Source of the DNA: an uncultured Clostridia bacterium
GTDB taxonomy: Bacteria > Bacillota > Clostridia > Christensenellales > Borkfalkiaceae
Assembly: GCA_937912025.1 (NCBI GenBank)
Contig: CALDOZ010000027.1
Span: 53,059-117,058, forward strand
Direction: 5' to 3'
DNA length: 64,000 nt
In this document: in pieces, positions 14,947 to 25,536 of the stretch
Numbering within the stretch: the stretch's first letter is position 1
How the letters are laid out: each line of letters opens with the position of its first letter
Notes under the pieces: model-generated
Database searches by the model: none
What the model saw: the letters and a program-made list of their open reading frames with translations, nothing else
Told to the model about the DNA's origin: nothing
Program-made: the position numbers and the translations under genes

Positions 14947-17900
14947 ATGAAAAAACTTACTAAAATTGTTTTAGGCGCAGTTTTATCGGTAGCAATGGTA
15001 GTTACTGGTGGATTAGCGGCTTTAACAATGAACAAGGCGCAAGCAAGTTCCCTTTCTATTGCTGGGCATGACCTTATATCAACGGTTTCGCCAGGCGCAA
15101 CGGTAGAATACGGTACTTACAAGCAAGTTACGTCTGGTACTGAGTTTACGGGTATAAAACTTGAAGGTAAATCATCTGCTATCTTTAGACTTGGTTCTAT
15201 TGACCTTGCAAAATCTAACTGGCTTGGCACTTATACAACACTTACCGGCAAGGGTAACAGTTTCATTGAATACGTTTTCAACCCAAGCGCTGCTGTAACT
15301 TCTGGTGAAATTAAATATATTTTAATAAACCTTACTCAGGGTAGTAAAACGGTTACAATCAAAACTGTTCCATCTCAGTATGATAGTGGCTGTCTTGCTG
15401 ACGAATTGCTTATTCGTGCTCAAGCTAACGGCCAAACAGCCGAAGGTATGTTTAGAGAAGGGCAAACTAGTTTCCAAGTTTCAGGAACTTTAAGAAAAGG
15501 TTACGTTTATAAGCCTGACGCTCAAATTTTATTTGGCGCTGAGTATACAAAAGATAAGTATGAAATTGGTGGACGTGGTAATGCGGAACTTCCTGTTCAA
15601 CTTTTCTATAATCACGTTGAAGATGCTAGCGGTAACGTAACGGAGTCAGCAGTTTACACTTCTTCTATGTATAAAGCTGGTTACGATGCAACAAAAGGAA
15701 CAAGAACAAAAGGTTTAGGAACTTCTTTCCTTGTGCGTGATTTAGTAAGCACTAATGAAATATACAATGATGCAGATCCATGGGCAACACCATTTAAAAT
15801 GAATGCTGATGGAACAATGCCTGTTGATGTTGAAATTAGATTTGGTGGTGTTGATTCAAGTGTAACAACTTCATCAATCGTTATAACTAAACTTGGCGAC
15901 TTAGACTTATCTAAAACTGCTAATATTAAAGACGATGGTAACGTTGTTGGCGGTATAGAAATTGCTAGCGGAAGCGCAAGTGTTGGCGAATATTCGTATA
16001 CGTCAGTAGCTGCAAGTGGCACAAACGACGCAACTCTTACCGAAACACTTAATGTTCGTAGAGGTTTAAAACTTACTGGTTCTACAGGCGCTATTTTCGA
16101 CCTTGGTCAAATAGACATTTCTAAATCTTCTTGGTCTGGTACGGAAACTACAATAACGGGCGCTTACAATCCGTTTATTGAGTTTGTATATCACCCAACG
16201 GTAGAAAAACTTACTCAACGCCAATCAGAACTTAAACAATTTACAATTAAACTTACAGACGCAACTGACTCGACTAACTACGTTGAAATTAAGGTGTCTT
16301 CTGTAACTCACGATGGTGGCGGTGGTAACGTATATCAAATGATGGCGTTTAAAACTAAAGGTAGCACTCAGTCTAACTTCGGTGCGTGGAGAAACGGTAA
16401 AGGTTTAGTTACAGGTAGTGGTTACGTTTCAAAGGAAGTTATTTTAGATACTGCTAACAATTATCAATTTGGTAGCAGTTCCGCTTCTGCTGTTAGACCT
16501 AACGGTATGGCATCTCGTCCTGCAGCGCTTATTTACGATAACAACACGTTATTTAGTAACGTAACGTTTGCTACTAGTAGCCCTCAACTTTCTACGTCAT
16601 ACGCTGTTAGAAATTTTGCTGATACGTATAGTAACGCAGATACTACTTGGTCTGGCTTTAAAGGTAACAACGTTAACGTAACTATTACTTTTGATAATGC
16701 TACAACTGAAACTTCAATAGTGTTAACTTCACTTGGTGGTAATAACTTTACAGGTAGAACTTTAGGCGCGTTTGAAAACGTTGAAGCGCGTAACGGTTCA
16801 ACAGTAACACTTAACGACCTTTTATACTTTGAAACTAGTAACGGGGTTAAACTTGCATACGGTGAAAGCGAATTTGTTAAAGGTTATAAAGTAAATGGTA
16901 ATGAGCATAATGGCTCGACTGTTGTAGTAAACGGCGAAACAACCGTTGAATTCCTTGGTGAAGACGGTGCAACGATTTGTTCAACAACTATTACTCCTGT
17001 AAGCGTAACCGTAGCGCCAATATTTACAAACGGTGGTCGCTACGAAATTTGGAACGGAACTACCGACGTAACTGACGGTGGCGTTGCTGATAATGGATAT
17101 GAAATAAGAATGTATCCTGGTAAACAAGAGTATACAGGTCTTACACTTAAAGACGTAAGAACACTTATGTTTAACGATGTTGCTTATGCTTACGATACTG
17201 CAAACAAGCAAAACGCTGAAAACCTTCCATTTACTTTTGTAGATAAAGGTGAAGATTCTTACTACACTTACACAATTAATGAAAGCGATTCAGTTGTATT
17301 TAACCCATCAATTTATTTTGATAACTATTGTAAAATTACTGTAACAGACCCTTACAAAACGTACGAACCAGTATATATATGGACTAACGAACGTTATCAA
17401 CTTCCTGTAGCGCAAATTAACTATCAAGCGCACTATACTGGTAATAGTAACGACGGTAAAGAATTATTTGGTTATATTCGTAAAGACGTTGGTAAGAACT
17501 ACGAAACTAAGGAAGTAGTAACGCGCGCGGACGGTTTTACTTACGCGTATGGTAACGACGGTTTAGGTCAAATTTATTATCAATCTAACGCAATAGGTAA
17601 GTTAGACGTTACGTCTGCTGACTTTATTGAAGCAAGAAAAGTAGCGTACTCGGTAGTTCCTAATATGGAATTTGAAGCGTTCTACTTTGACTTTAATACT
17701 CGTTTTGAGATGAAGTTTACAATGAATGCAGACGGAACTCCAAACGAAAGCCGTTCAGGTCTTAGATACGTTGTTGAACTTAACAAAGAAGATTGGAATA
17801 AGTATATGTACTATACTAGCGACCAATCAAACGGTAAGTCTGAAGCTGTTTTCAGAACATATATTACTACGCAAAGTCAATACGAAGCAGCAGGTAATGA

Positions 17901-18423
17901 TTTCAGTAAGATTGAAAGCGCAGGTACTAACTGGCAGACTTCTGGTTGGGATGCAGAAGTTGGAAAAAATAACAAACTTAACCTTCAATGCTTGTCTGTA
18001 AACGGTAGCGATCCTATACAAGCAACGAATTACGGCTTTATGTTCTATAGATTTGCTGAGAATGAACAAGATATTTGGCTTGATGATAAGTACAATGAAA
18101 ACAACGACACTTATAAAGCGTTTGCAATCACTATAAGTACCCTTAAATCTACTAACGCTGAACAAAACTATTTAATTACAACGTTTATGTCAAACAGTTA
18201 CTTATACGGCGCAACAACTGGTAGAATTTCAACAGTTCAACAAACAACTGTTAAAGGTTTAAGTGAAGAGTTATTTACTAAAAACGTTTTAGTTGATAGT
18301 GATAGCGCTAAATATGACTTTGTAGATCAAAACGGTGTTCGTTATTCAAGTGAATACACAATGGAACACGTTCAATGGCTTGCAGACAAAGCAGGTAAAG
18401 GTTTAACCTTTACAAAAGCGTAA
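14947..18423 (+). CDS. Very large exported protein A with repeated beta-rich modules
   Basis: A 1158-residue protein with a signal peptide (MKKLTKIVLGAVLSV..., cleavage near ANKAQAS). Two copies of a module are visible, about residues 65-300 and 365-600: [IL]xLTG..GA.FxLG.IDxxKSxW.GT, then GN.FIE[FY]V[FY], a VR(D/N)F...W.GF segment, and end [ST]SI[VI][IL]T.LG. The same module occurs in the proteins at 19179 and, more diverged, 22427 and 25537. The second half is unlike anything I recognise. No C-terminal anchor or LPXTG is seen, so it may be released or bound to partners. AAGGAG ribosome-binding site. Codon use is even throughout. A 37-residue peptide gene follows 14 nt downstream. Function unknown; glycan or surface binding is a guess. 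Confidence 0.8.
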   Translation: MKKLTKIVLGAVLSVAMVVTGGLAALTMNKAQASSLSIAGHDLISTVSPGATVEYGTYKQVTSGTEFTGIKLEGKSSAIFRLGSIDLAKSNWLGTYTTLTGKGNSFIEYVFNPSAAVTSGEIKYILINLTQGSKTVTIKTVPSQYDSGCLADELLIRAQANGQTAEGMFREGQTSFQVSGTLRKGYVYKPDAQILFGAEYTKDKYEIGGRGNAELPVQLFYNHVEDASGNVTESAVYTSSMYKAGYDATKGTRTKGLGTSFLVRDLVSTNEIYNDADPWATPFKMNADGTMPVDVEIRFGGVDSSVTTSSIVITKLGDLDLSKTANIKDDGNVVGGIEIASGSASVGEYSYTSVAASGTNDATLTETLNVRRGLKLTGSTGAIFDLGQIDISKSSWSGTETTITGAYNPFIEFVYHPTVEKLTQRQSELKQFTIKLTDATDSTNYVEIKVSSVTHDGGGGNVYQMMAFKTKGSTQSNFGAWRNGKGLVTGSGYVSKEVILDTANNYQFGSSSASAVRPNGMASRPAALIYDNNTLFSNVTFATSSPQLSTSYAVRNFADTYSNADTTWSGFKGNNVNVTITFDNATTETSIVLTSLGGNNFTGRTLGAFENVEARNGSTVTLNDLLYFETSNGVKLAYGESEFVKGYKVNGNEHNGSTVVVNGETTVEFLGEDGATICSTTITPVSVTVAPIFTNGGRYEIWNGTTDVTDGGVADNGYEIRMYPGKQEYTGLTLKDVRTLMFNDVAYAYDTANKQNAENLPFTFVDKGEDSYYTYTINESDSVVFNPSIYFDNYCKITVTDPYKTYEPVYIWTNERYQLPVAQINYQAHYTGNSNDGKELFGYIRKDVGKNYETKEVVTRADGFTYAYGNDGLGQIYYQSNAIGKLDVTSADFIEARKVAYSVVPNMEFEAFYFDFNTRFEMKFTMNADGTPNESRSGLRYVVELNKEDWNKYMYYTSDQSNGKSEAVFRTYITTQSQYEAAGNDFSKIESAGTNWQTSGWDAEVGKNNKLNLQCLSVNGSDPIQATNYGFMFYRFAENEQDIWLDDKYNENNDTYKAFAITISTLKSTNAEQNYLITTFMSNSYLYGATTGRISTVQQTTVKGLSEELFTKNVLVDSDSAKYDFVDQNGVRYSSEYTMEHVQWLADKAGKGLTFTKA

Positions 18424-18437
18424 GGAGGTAAAAAATT

Positions 18438-18551
18438 ATGAAATATATTAAACCAAGTTTTGTAATAAACTTCCTTGATGAAGTTGACGTAATAACTCGT
18501 TCTGACTTCTATGTAGAAGATCCAGGTTGGTTCACTGGAACGTTAGGTTAA
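18438..18551 (+). CDS. 37-residue peptide gene after exported protein A
   Basis: ATG at 18438 preceded by a consensus AAGGAGG (18422-18428) that overlaps the stop of the upstream gene, and a terminator 15 nt after its TAA. The peptide starts MKYIKPSFVINFLDEVDVIT and ends DPGWFTGTLG. It has a hydrophobic then acidic N-terminal half and a short Gly/Thr/Trp tail with no cysteine and no signal peptide. The strong ribosome-binding site and conserved-looking layout argue for real translation. Its function is unknown; a precursor peptide or a small partner of protein A are both possible. Confidence 0.6.
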   Translation: MKYIKPSFVINFLDEVDVITRSDFYVEDPGWFTGTLG

Positions 18552-18565
18552 TAAAAATTAAACTC

Positions 18566-18598
18566 AAAAAAGTACGGAAAACTTTCCGTACTTTTTTT
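18566..18598 (+). terminator. Terminator after the peptide gene
   Basis: AAAGTACGGAAA / TTTCCGTACTTT hairpin followed by T-run. Confidence 0.85.
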
Positions 18599-18620
18599 AT
18601 GCTAAAATTAGTTTTTAGTT

Positions 18621-18921
18621 TTTCTCAGTATGACAGCAACCCAACTTGTCATTCTGAGCCTTGCTAACATTGATAGGCCAACGAAGAATCTCAAAATAGA
18701 TACTTCGAAAGTAGGGCGAGAAAGCCCGTCTCAGTATGACACCACGGGAGATGTTTCGAAAGTAGAGCAAGGGGTAACTCTCAACATGACATTGACATGC
18801 CGTCATTCTGAAACGTGCCTACATGACACCGCCCATATATTGTCATTCTGAGTCTTGCTAACTTTGATAGACCAACGAAGAATCTCAAAATAGATACTTC
18901 GAAAGCAGAGCAAGAAAGTCA
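18621..18921. repeat. CATTCTGAG...GAAGAATCT intergenic repeats, array 2
   Basis: One full and one partial unit closely like those at 13340-13730, beginning CTTGTCATTCTGAG at ~18645 and TTGTCATTCTGAG at ~18840. The rest of the 18552-19178 stretch is AT-rich, with TATAAT at 19042-19047 as the likely -10 box of the next operon and no convincing -35. Confidence 0.75.
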
Positions 18922-19178
18922 ACGCTTAAAATTTCACTAAATTGCACGCTATTTTGTAAATATAACTAAAAATTGGTCAATATTTTTCAATTATTTGTGT
19001 GTGAAGTCAATTTTGTTATAGATTTCTAAAAAAATACTTGTTATAATAATCATAGGGTAGTTTACCATTCGGTTTATTATTGAAAGGCTATCATTTAATA
19101 ATATAGATACGCGCATGCGTAAGGGGTAGATTTCGTATACTAATTTTTAAAATGCAAAGTATGATTAAGGAGGTTAGA

Positions 19179-22100
19179 ATGAAAAAACTTTCAAAAATCT
19201 TATGTGTAACGGCGCTCGCTTTAACAATGACGCTTAGCGGTGCAATTTCTTTATTCAGTTATAGTAAAGTAAACGCATCAACTTCAAGCGTTGTTACTGT
19301 TAGCGAGTACGCGTCGGCTATTAATAGCAAACTTAGTGGGCAAGAGGGCGCGTCGGCGTCTTACGTTGTCGATGCTAAACCGTATTTTGTTCAAGACGCC
19401 AATATGTCTTCGGCTAATTTTAACACAAGAACGGGTAACGGTCAAAAGTTACCTTACGTTACAGGTATTAAACTTACAGGTAAAGAAGGCGCGATTTTTG
19501 ACTTAGGGTTTGTAGATCTTAATAAATCATCTGTTACTTCAGCTGAAGAATACGTTAGTTTTTTAAACGTGTTCCCTTTCGCGCATTTGTATAAGAGTAA
19601 AAACTCTCCTACCGGTTCTGGTGGAACTCAAAATGAAATTGATTGCATAGAAATTTTTATTACTAACGTTTACGATTCAAGTGAGTTTATTAACGTAAAA
19701 CTTTCAACAGGTTCAAATTACGATAAGGTTAAACTTACTGCAAAGGCTACTAATAATAGCGAATATAAAGCAGACGTTTTAAGTGGCTCTCAATATACCT
19801 TTGGTAATGTTGAAACTACTTATGAAGTAGGTTGGGACGCTAACGACGGGTCTATTGATATTTGTTACAGTAACGGCGCTATTTACGCTAACGTTACCAA
19901 TAAAAACATAAATACGTTTCTTTTAATAAGAAATTTTGCTAATGATGAAAGCGCGTATGAAGATGGTACTAATCATACTAAATGGAACGGTTTTACTCAA
20001 AAAGACGGCAAAACGTTAGTTAACGTTAAAGTTAAACTTAGCGACCTTAATTTAAATGCTGGTCAGACTGATAGTTCGGTTATAATAACTAAACTTGGTG
20101 AACATAACTACGAAGAAATTAGCGGTAGTGAAACGGTAACTAAAGATATTGGCTCTATTACTTATAGTGACGGCGTTGCTAATAACTGTAAAACTTACGT
20201 TTCTCAACCTGCTACTTACGAGATGGATTTAAGCGACCTTTCGTTTGTTACGGTAGAACCTTTCAACACCGTTAAACTCAATAGCGAAGTTACTTTAAAC
20301 GGCGCTTATAAAGTTGGCGGACTTGGTTCTGTCGCAATAGACGGCTCAGTTAAAATTTATAAAAAAGGCGCGGATGCTCAAACTGCAACGACAGTTACTA
20401 TGACGCAAAGTAAATTTACTCATACGTTTGTAGACGGTGGCGAGTATTCTCTTGATTTTTACGACGCGTCAAACGCGCTAATTGCAACTTCGTCAATTAA
20501 CGTTTACAAAAAGGCAAACGGCATTATAGCAAGCGAGGGTTCAACCGTTGAGAACGCCGATTTTAACCAATCGGGCAGTAACGTTAATTTCAAGGGTATT
20601 AATCTTACGGGCTCTACGGGCGCAACGTTTGACCTTGGTTATATAGACCTTAAAAAATCGTATTGGGACGGAACTTACGACTCTTTAACGGGCAACGGCA
20701 ACAGTTTTGTTGATTTTGTATTTAATCCAAGCGCTTCGGGTGAAGTTGACGGCGCTTCTGAACTTTCGGGCGTTATATTTAAAGTTTCTCAAGGCGATAA
20801 ATACTTTGAATTTAACGTATATTTTGAGTATTTTGACGGGGCTTATAACGAATTTGTATTGCAAGCGAAAGCGGATAATCAAACTGACTATAAGTGCTAC
20901 CGTACAGGCGAGAGTGAACTTCAAAGAAGAACGCGTAAAGGCATTATTAAAAAGGCGGATTCAAACCTTTTATACGGTAAAAATAAAGACCTTCAAGTTG
21001 GTATGATTGGTAAATCTGAAGCGCCAGTTTCTTTCTACTATGAAGACGGAGCGCTTTACTGCAACTCAACCTATCGCGCTGACACTCCGCTTGCTTTAAC
21101 AACTTCTTACTTAGTTCGCCATTTTACAAGCGACGCAACTAACGTTAATAATGGTGAGGCTTGGACGGGTTTTGAAGAAATTAACGGAAGTATTCCAGTT
21201 AACGTTACCGCTACTTTTGGTACGGTAAATAGCGCTAGTGGTAAAACTTCTATCGTTATAACTAAACTTGGAAATAATGATTTTACTTCTCAAAGTTTAA
21301 GTGACGACGTTGTTTTAGGCGCTAAAGATAATTTTGAAATAAACTTTGGCGAAGAAATTACGCTTCCTACACTTAAAACTTATAACGTTTTTGACGGTCT
21401 TAAAAATCTTAACGCTAATTATGACGTTAAAAAATTAGTTGAAAGTATTTGGGTGAATTCTTCTACTGGTACTTATGAAAACGGAGCAAACGTCGAGTTT
21501 GCAAACGCTGGCTACTACAAACTTAACGTTGAGAATAAGTTTAATATAGACGTACTTGTTAAACCGTCGTTAACGTTTGAAATTGATGGTAATTCTCAAG
21601 TAAAATTAAACGGTGAAGGCGTTATAAACAATCAAACTATCTACGTTGGTAACGGCGTTGAAAATCTTGTGTTAGAAGTTGAAGTTTCTAACGTATGCGA
21701 CGGCGCTACAATTACTTTAAACTCTAGTGAGGTGGGCAATTTTACCGCAACTCTTAGTAGTAACGGTTTAATTAACGGTGGTGAAAACGAATACGTTATT
21801 AAGGTTAACGCGTCTTATACCAAGTACACTATCACTTATAAATTCTCAGACGGTTATGAAGACGTTGTAAACGATACGGTTTTCGATTATGAAAACAGAC
21901 TTTTACAAAACGTTGATTTAGCAACCGCTCCTAATAAAGACGGTCTTAAATTTAAAGGCTGGTATTATAACGGAGAAATTGTTACGTCTATTTCTCAACT
22001 TCCGCTTGATAGCGTAACGTTGTACGGCGTTTACGTTGAAAATAAAAATCAAATCACCTTTAATTTAGGGGAAGAAGTAAACGTTCAAGACGTTGAAAAC

Positions 22101-22415
22101 GGCAAAAAGCCTACAAATTATATACCAACTAAAGACGGTTACGTTTTCAAAGGTTGGTATACGGACGAAAATTACACTACTAAGTTTGATTTTAATAGCG
22201 CGTTAAATTCAGACGTTACGGTTTACGCTAAGTGGGAACAAAAAATAGTAAATAACGGTAGCGAAGTTGACGATAACGTAGCGGTTGATAATACCATTAC
22301 TCCTAACGAACAATCTTTCGTAGGAACGGGACTTATTATAGGTGGTTCGGTATTACTTGCCGGCGCTATTGCTATGGTAGTTATTACAATCATTAAAAAA
22401 CGCAAAAATAAATAG
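19179..22415 (+). CDS. Exported protein B: paralogous modules, two InlB-type repeats, C-terminal membrane anchor
   Basis: 1078 residues from the ATG at 19179, chosen because AAGGAGG (19167-19173) sits just upstream; an ATG at 19152 lacks such a site. A signal peptide (KKLSKILCVTALALTMTLSG, cleavage after VNA) is followed by two copies of the module seen in protein A (near residues 80-320 and 465-700), then Ig-like spacers. Residues ~890-1040 hold two Listeria-Bacteroides (InlB B-type) repeats with GLKFKGWYYNG and GYVFKGWYTDENYTTKFDF. The end is a single transmembrane helix followed by KKRKNK, so the protein is displayed on the membrane. First gene of a four-gene operon with gaps of 11, 17 and 12 nt. 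Confidence 0.85.
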   Translation: MKKLSKILCVTALALTMTLSGAISLFSYSKVNASTSSVVTVSEYASAINSKLSGQEGASASYVVDAKPYFVQDANMSSANFNTRTGNGQKLPYVTGIKLTGKEGAIFDLGFVDLNKSSVTSAEEYVSFLNVFPFAHLYKSKNSPTGSGGTQNEIDCIEIFITNVYDSSEFINVKLSTGSNYDKVKLTAKATNNSEYKADVLSGSQYTFGNVETTYEVGWDANDGSIDICYSNGAIYANVTNKNINTFLLIRNFANDESAYEDGTNHTKWNGFTQKDGKTLVNVKVKLSDLNLNAGQTDSSVIITKLGEHNYEEISGSETVTKDIGSITYSDGVANNCKTYVSQPATYEMDLSDLSFVTVEPFNTVKLNSEVTLNGAYKVGGLGSVAIDGSVKIYKKGADAQTATTVTMTQSKFTHTFVDGGEYSLDFYDASNALIATSSINVYKKANGIIASEGSTVENADFNQSGSNVNFKGINLTGSTGATFDLGYIDLKKSYWDGTYDSLTGNGNSFVDFVFNPSASGEVDGASELSGVIFKVSQGDKYFEFNVYFEYFDGAYNEFVLQAKADNQTDYKCYRTGESELQRRTRKGIIKKADSNLLYGKNKDLQVGMIGKSEAPVSFYYEDGALYCNSTYRADTPLALTTSYLVRHFTSDATNVNNGEAWTGFEEINGSIPVNVTATFGTVNSASGKTSIVITKLGNNDFTSQSLSDDVVLGAKDNFEINFGEEITLPTLKTYNVFDGLKNLNANYDVKKLVESIWVNSSTGTYENGANVEFANAGYYKLNVENKFNIDVLVKPSLTFEIDGNSQVKLNGEGVINNQTIYVGNGVENLVLEVEVSNVCDGATITLNSSEVGNFTATLSSNGLINGGENEYVIKVNASYTKYTITYKFSDGYEDVVNDTVFDYENRLLQNVDLATAPNKDGLKFKGWYYNGEIVTSISQLPLDSVTLYGVYVENKNQITFNLGEEVNVQDVENGKKPTNYIPTKDGYVFKGWYTDENYTTKFDFNSALNSDVTVYAKWEQKIVNNGSEVDDNVAVDNTITPNEQSFVGTGLIIGGSVLLAGAIAMVVITIIKKRKNK

Positions 22416-22426
22416 GAGATGCGGTA

Positions 22427-25400
22427 ATGAAAAATAGTAAATTTTATAAAAAATTAGGCGTTGCCGTGCTTTCTATCGTGGGCGCGGTTACGCTAGGGGT
22501 AAGTTCCCTTACCGTTTCAAGCGCTAAGGCAAGTTACGATTACTCTACTACGGCAAAATCTTCTGAATACGTTGAAAGTTTGTTTAGTTACGCCGAAGGT
22601 AGCGGTGTGACGGTTACGGCGGATAGTTATATGCCAAGTTACTACCAAGTTGACGGCAAGGCGTATGATAACGGCGTTCTTATCAACTTTGCTAAAGAAG
22701 GTAAAGTAACGGTAAATAAAACGTTTAAAGAAAACGAACTTAAACAAATAGTTAAATTTCAACCTGTAGTTAGTCAAGAAAATTTTAACAAAACTACTGA
22801 AATTTCTGAGTTTAACGTTACCGTTTATGAAGAAAAAACGGTAGGAACGGAAGTAAAAAGGGTAAAATCGGTTACTTATAAATACTATCCTACAAACCTT
22901 GCGTTTAATACGGCTCAAGGCTTAGCGGTAAGCGCAAGTTATCTCGACGGCGAAACGCTAAAAACTCAAACTTTTGCGGGTAATACTTGTCTTAGCTGGG
23001 AAAATATTAAAGACGCGACTGAAACTACTCCGGCTATTCCTAACCAATTAAGGAACGTTGCGTTTATGCGTAAGGCTGGCGATAAAATTCGTACTTTTGC
23101 AACGGTTGGTCAATCGTTTGGCGGATACGCTAAAAAATCTCCACTTGTTATTGGTTACGAAAAATTAAGCGGTGGCGAAATTGTAGCAACTGCTCCGTCT
23201 TACGACTCTGGCGTTAACAGTCTTTATACGGGCGAAGTTTCGGGAATGGGCGTAATACGTCAGTTAAACAAAGCGTACGGATTGCCAAGCGGAATTAACG
23301 AAGAAGACTACAACAATTATTACGTTGGTCTTGTTGAAAACGTTGTTTTTGACGGTTTTACGGCTAATGCCGACTTAAAAATTGAGTTTGAAGTAGTTAG
23401 TGGTTGCGGTAGCGTTTTAATTAATGAAATTGCAGGCGAAAACTTATCTGAATCACTTAGAATTAAAAATTCTTACAAGGCGTACGGCGGTGTTGAATAT
23501 AAAATTCCTACTCCTAAGTTTTATAAAAACGGCGTATTAAGCGCTGACGACGTTGACGTTTATTACGAAGTTAAAGATTTATCAAAACAAGAAAGTGAAC
23601 AAACTCTTGTTTCAAAAACTTTACTTAATGAAAACGCTAAGGTTACGTTTAATTTAGGTGGCGAGTACGTTATTGATTACACGCTTGAAAACGGTGGTGA
23701 AAAATATCAAAAACGCCAAGTGGTAGAACTTGTTAACGGTAGTGAGTTTGACGGCGATAAAGTAAGCGTTAAAATAACGAATAATTTTGATAAACTCAGC
23801 GTTTATGAAAAAACTAGGGGAAGTCAAATTGAAGTGGGCGCTACGGCTTATTCAAACATCTATCTAAACGGCGATAGTTCTTCCGTTAAACTTGACGTAT
23901 ATTATGGTGACCAAGTTGCTCCTATTAATACGTTTGAATCTTTAACTAAAAACAAGCTTTATACGCTTACAAATGCGGGTGTATATAAATTCGTTTATAC
24001 GGCTAGCGACGATTTAAGTAGCGTAGTAGTTGAAAAAACCATTAACGTTTCTAACTGCTATTATCAACTAATTTATGCTGATAACGTCGATTGGGCTATG
24101 GGCGATAGTGAAAATATTCCAGTAATAAACCGTGACGTTGTAAAGTTTGGCGACGTTGATTACGGAAGAAATTTCTTTGATAACGCTCAAGCAAACGCTC
24201 AAGTTGAATTGAAAGTTAAAACTCCAACTAGCGCCGACTTTGAAGAAATTTCAGATGCCGAAAAATTAAGCGGATACGAGTTTAAAGAATTTGGTTTGCA
24301 TCAATTTAGATACAAACTCACGTATACGGCAAAATTGGGCGGTACGGTTGTCGTTCCAAACGATAGCGATTATATTGAGTTTAAAGTTAACGTGGTAGAC
24401 GTAAGCGCTCCAAGTCTTTCACTCGTTAGTGGAAGCGCGCTATCCAACGTAGTTGAAATTTCTAAGGACGAAAAGTCTATTAATTATAAGGCGCAAAAGG
24501 GCGAAACGGCTACGTTTGGTAAGTTCGTTGCGTTTGATATCGTAGGCGCGAAACAAGATTTATCTAGTCAAATAAAAACAATGCTTACCTTTAAAGCAGT
24601 TGACGGAACGGTGACTACTTCCGACCTTACAGGCGCGCTTTTAAACGGTGGCGAATTTAAGTTTGATAATCTCGGCGAATATATACTTAACGTTAGCGTA
24701 ACAGATGGCTTCAACGTTACGGGCTATGCAATAAACGTTGAAGTGGTTGACAAAATATACTCTATAGTTTATAACGAAAGCTACAATGATGAATACGGCT
24801 CTAACGTTAATATTTCTAGCGCGGAATTTACCGTTCTTGATAAGTTTGGCAACGTAGATAATGAAGTGACTAAAAAATACGTTATCAAAAGAAACGGCGA
24901 AGTGATTATACAACAAAATTCTCTTAATTTTGTTCCCGAAAAACCGGGTAAATACCAAATTATAATGCAAGCGCTTAGCGGAAACGTTGTTGTTTGTCAG
25001 CAAGAAGTTGCATTTAGCGTTATAGACAAAACAGCGCCTGTTATAATGGTGTCTGGCGAAATTGATAAAAAGGGTGTTATTGGCGAGCAAATGTCGCTTG
25101 CTACAATAACTGCCGTTGATAATAGCGACGATAGTAAAGACGTTATAAACTCTATAAATATTTACGACGCAAACGGTAATGAAATGAACTATTACCAAGG
25201 TAAATTTGTTGCCGATAAAGCAGGCGAATACACAGTAGTTTATTCATCTATCGATTCACAAGGTAACGTAAACAAATATTCTTACGTTATTACTATCGCC
25301 GAGAAAGAGCAAAAAGAAGTGACTGTATTTGGCGCTCCGCTTTGGACGGTTATTTACGCTGGCATAGCGCTTATTGCGGTAATTAGCGCGTTGGTAGTTA

Positions 25401-25519
25401 TGCTTGTATCGCTTAAAAAGAAAACGGTTATTGTTTTAAGTGATGACGATACAACCGACGACAACACGACAAGTGAAAATACTACATCAGACGACAATAC
25501 AACTGATGAAAATGCTTAA
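22427..25519 (+). CDS. Exported protein C with Ig-like domains and C-terminal membrane anchor
   Basis: A 1030-residue protein. The signal peptide is MKNSKFYKKLGVAVLSIVGA with cleavage near AKA. A diverged form of the module shared with A and B fills residues ~20-340 (NQLRNVAFMRKAGDK, VVFDGFTANADLKIEFEV, SVLINEI). Several bacterial Ig-like domains follow; the last two carry DKTAPVI and AGEYTVVYSSIDSQGN. A transmembrane helix lies near residue 965-990, followed by a cytosolic Asp/Thr/Asn-rich tail, an unusual low-complexity acidic end. AGGAG precedes the ATG. The stop overlaps an ATG by one base, but the next gene's better start is 17 nt further. Confidence 0.82.
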   Translation: MKNSKFYKKLGVAVLSIVGAVTLGVSSLTVSSAKASYDYSTTAKSSEYVESLFSYAEGSGVTVTADSYMPSYYQVDGKAYDNGVLINFAKEGKVTVNKTFKENELKQIVKFQPVVSQENFNKTTEISEFNVTVYEEKTVGTEVKRVKSVTYKYYPTNLAFNTAQGLAVSASYLDGETLKTQTFAGNTCLSWENIKDATETTPAIPNQLRNVAFMRKAGDKIRTFATVGQSFGGYAKKSPLVIGYEKLSGGEIVATAPSYDSGVNSLYTGEVSGMGVIRQLNKAYGLPSGINEEDYNNYYVGLVENVVFDGFTANADLKIEFEVVSGCGSVLINEIAGENLSESLRIKNSYKAYGGVEYKIPTPKFYKNGVLSADDVDVYYEVKDLSKQESEQTLVSKTLLNENAKVTFNLGGEYVIDYTLENGGEKYQKRQVVELVNGSEFDGDKVSVKITNNFDKLSVYEKTRGSQIEVGATAYSNIYLNGDSSSVKLDVYYGDQVAPINTFESLTKNKLYTLTNAGVYKFVYTASDDLSSVVVEKTINVSNCYYQLIYADNVDWAMGDSENIPVINRDVVKFGDVDYGRNFFDNAQANAQVELKVKTPTSADFEEISDAEKLSGYEFKEFGLHQFRYKLTYTAKLGGTVVVPNDSDYIEFKVNVVDVSAPSLSLVSGSALSNVVEISKDEKSINYKAQKGETATFGKFVAFDIVGAKQDLSSQIKTMLTFKAVDGTVTTSDLTGALLNGGEFKFDNLGEYILNVSVTDGFNVTGYAINVEVVDKIYSIVYNESYNDEYGSNVNISSAEFTVLDKFGNVDNEVTKKYVIKRNGEVIIQQNSLNFVPEKPGKYQIIMQALSGNVVVCQQEVAFSVIDKTAPVIMVSGEIDKKGVIGEQMSLATITAVDNSDDSKDVINSINIYDANGNEMNYYQGKFVADKAGEYTVVYSSIDSQGNVNKYSYVITIAEKEQKEVTVFGAPLWTVIYAGIALIAVISALVVMLVSLKKKTVIVLSDDDTTDDNTTSENTTSDDNTTDENA

Positions 25520-25536
25520 TGAAAGGAGGGTTATAT

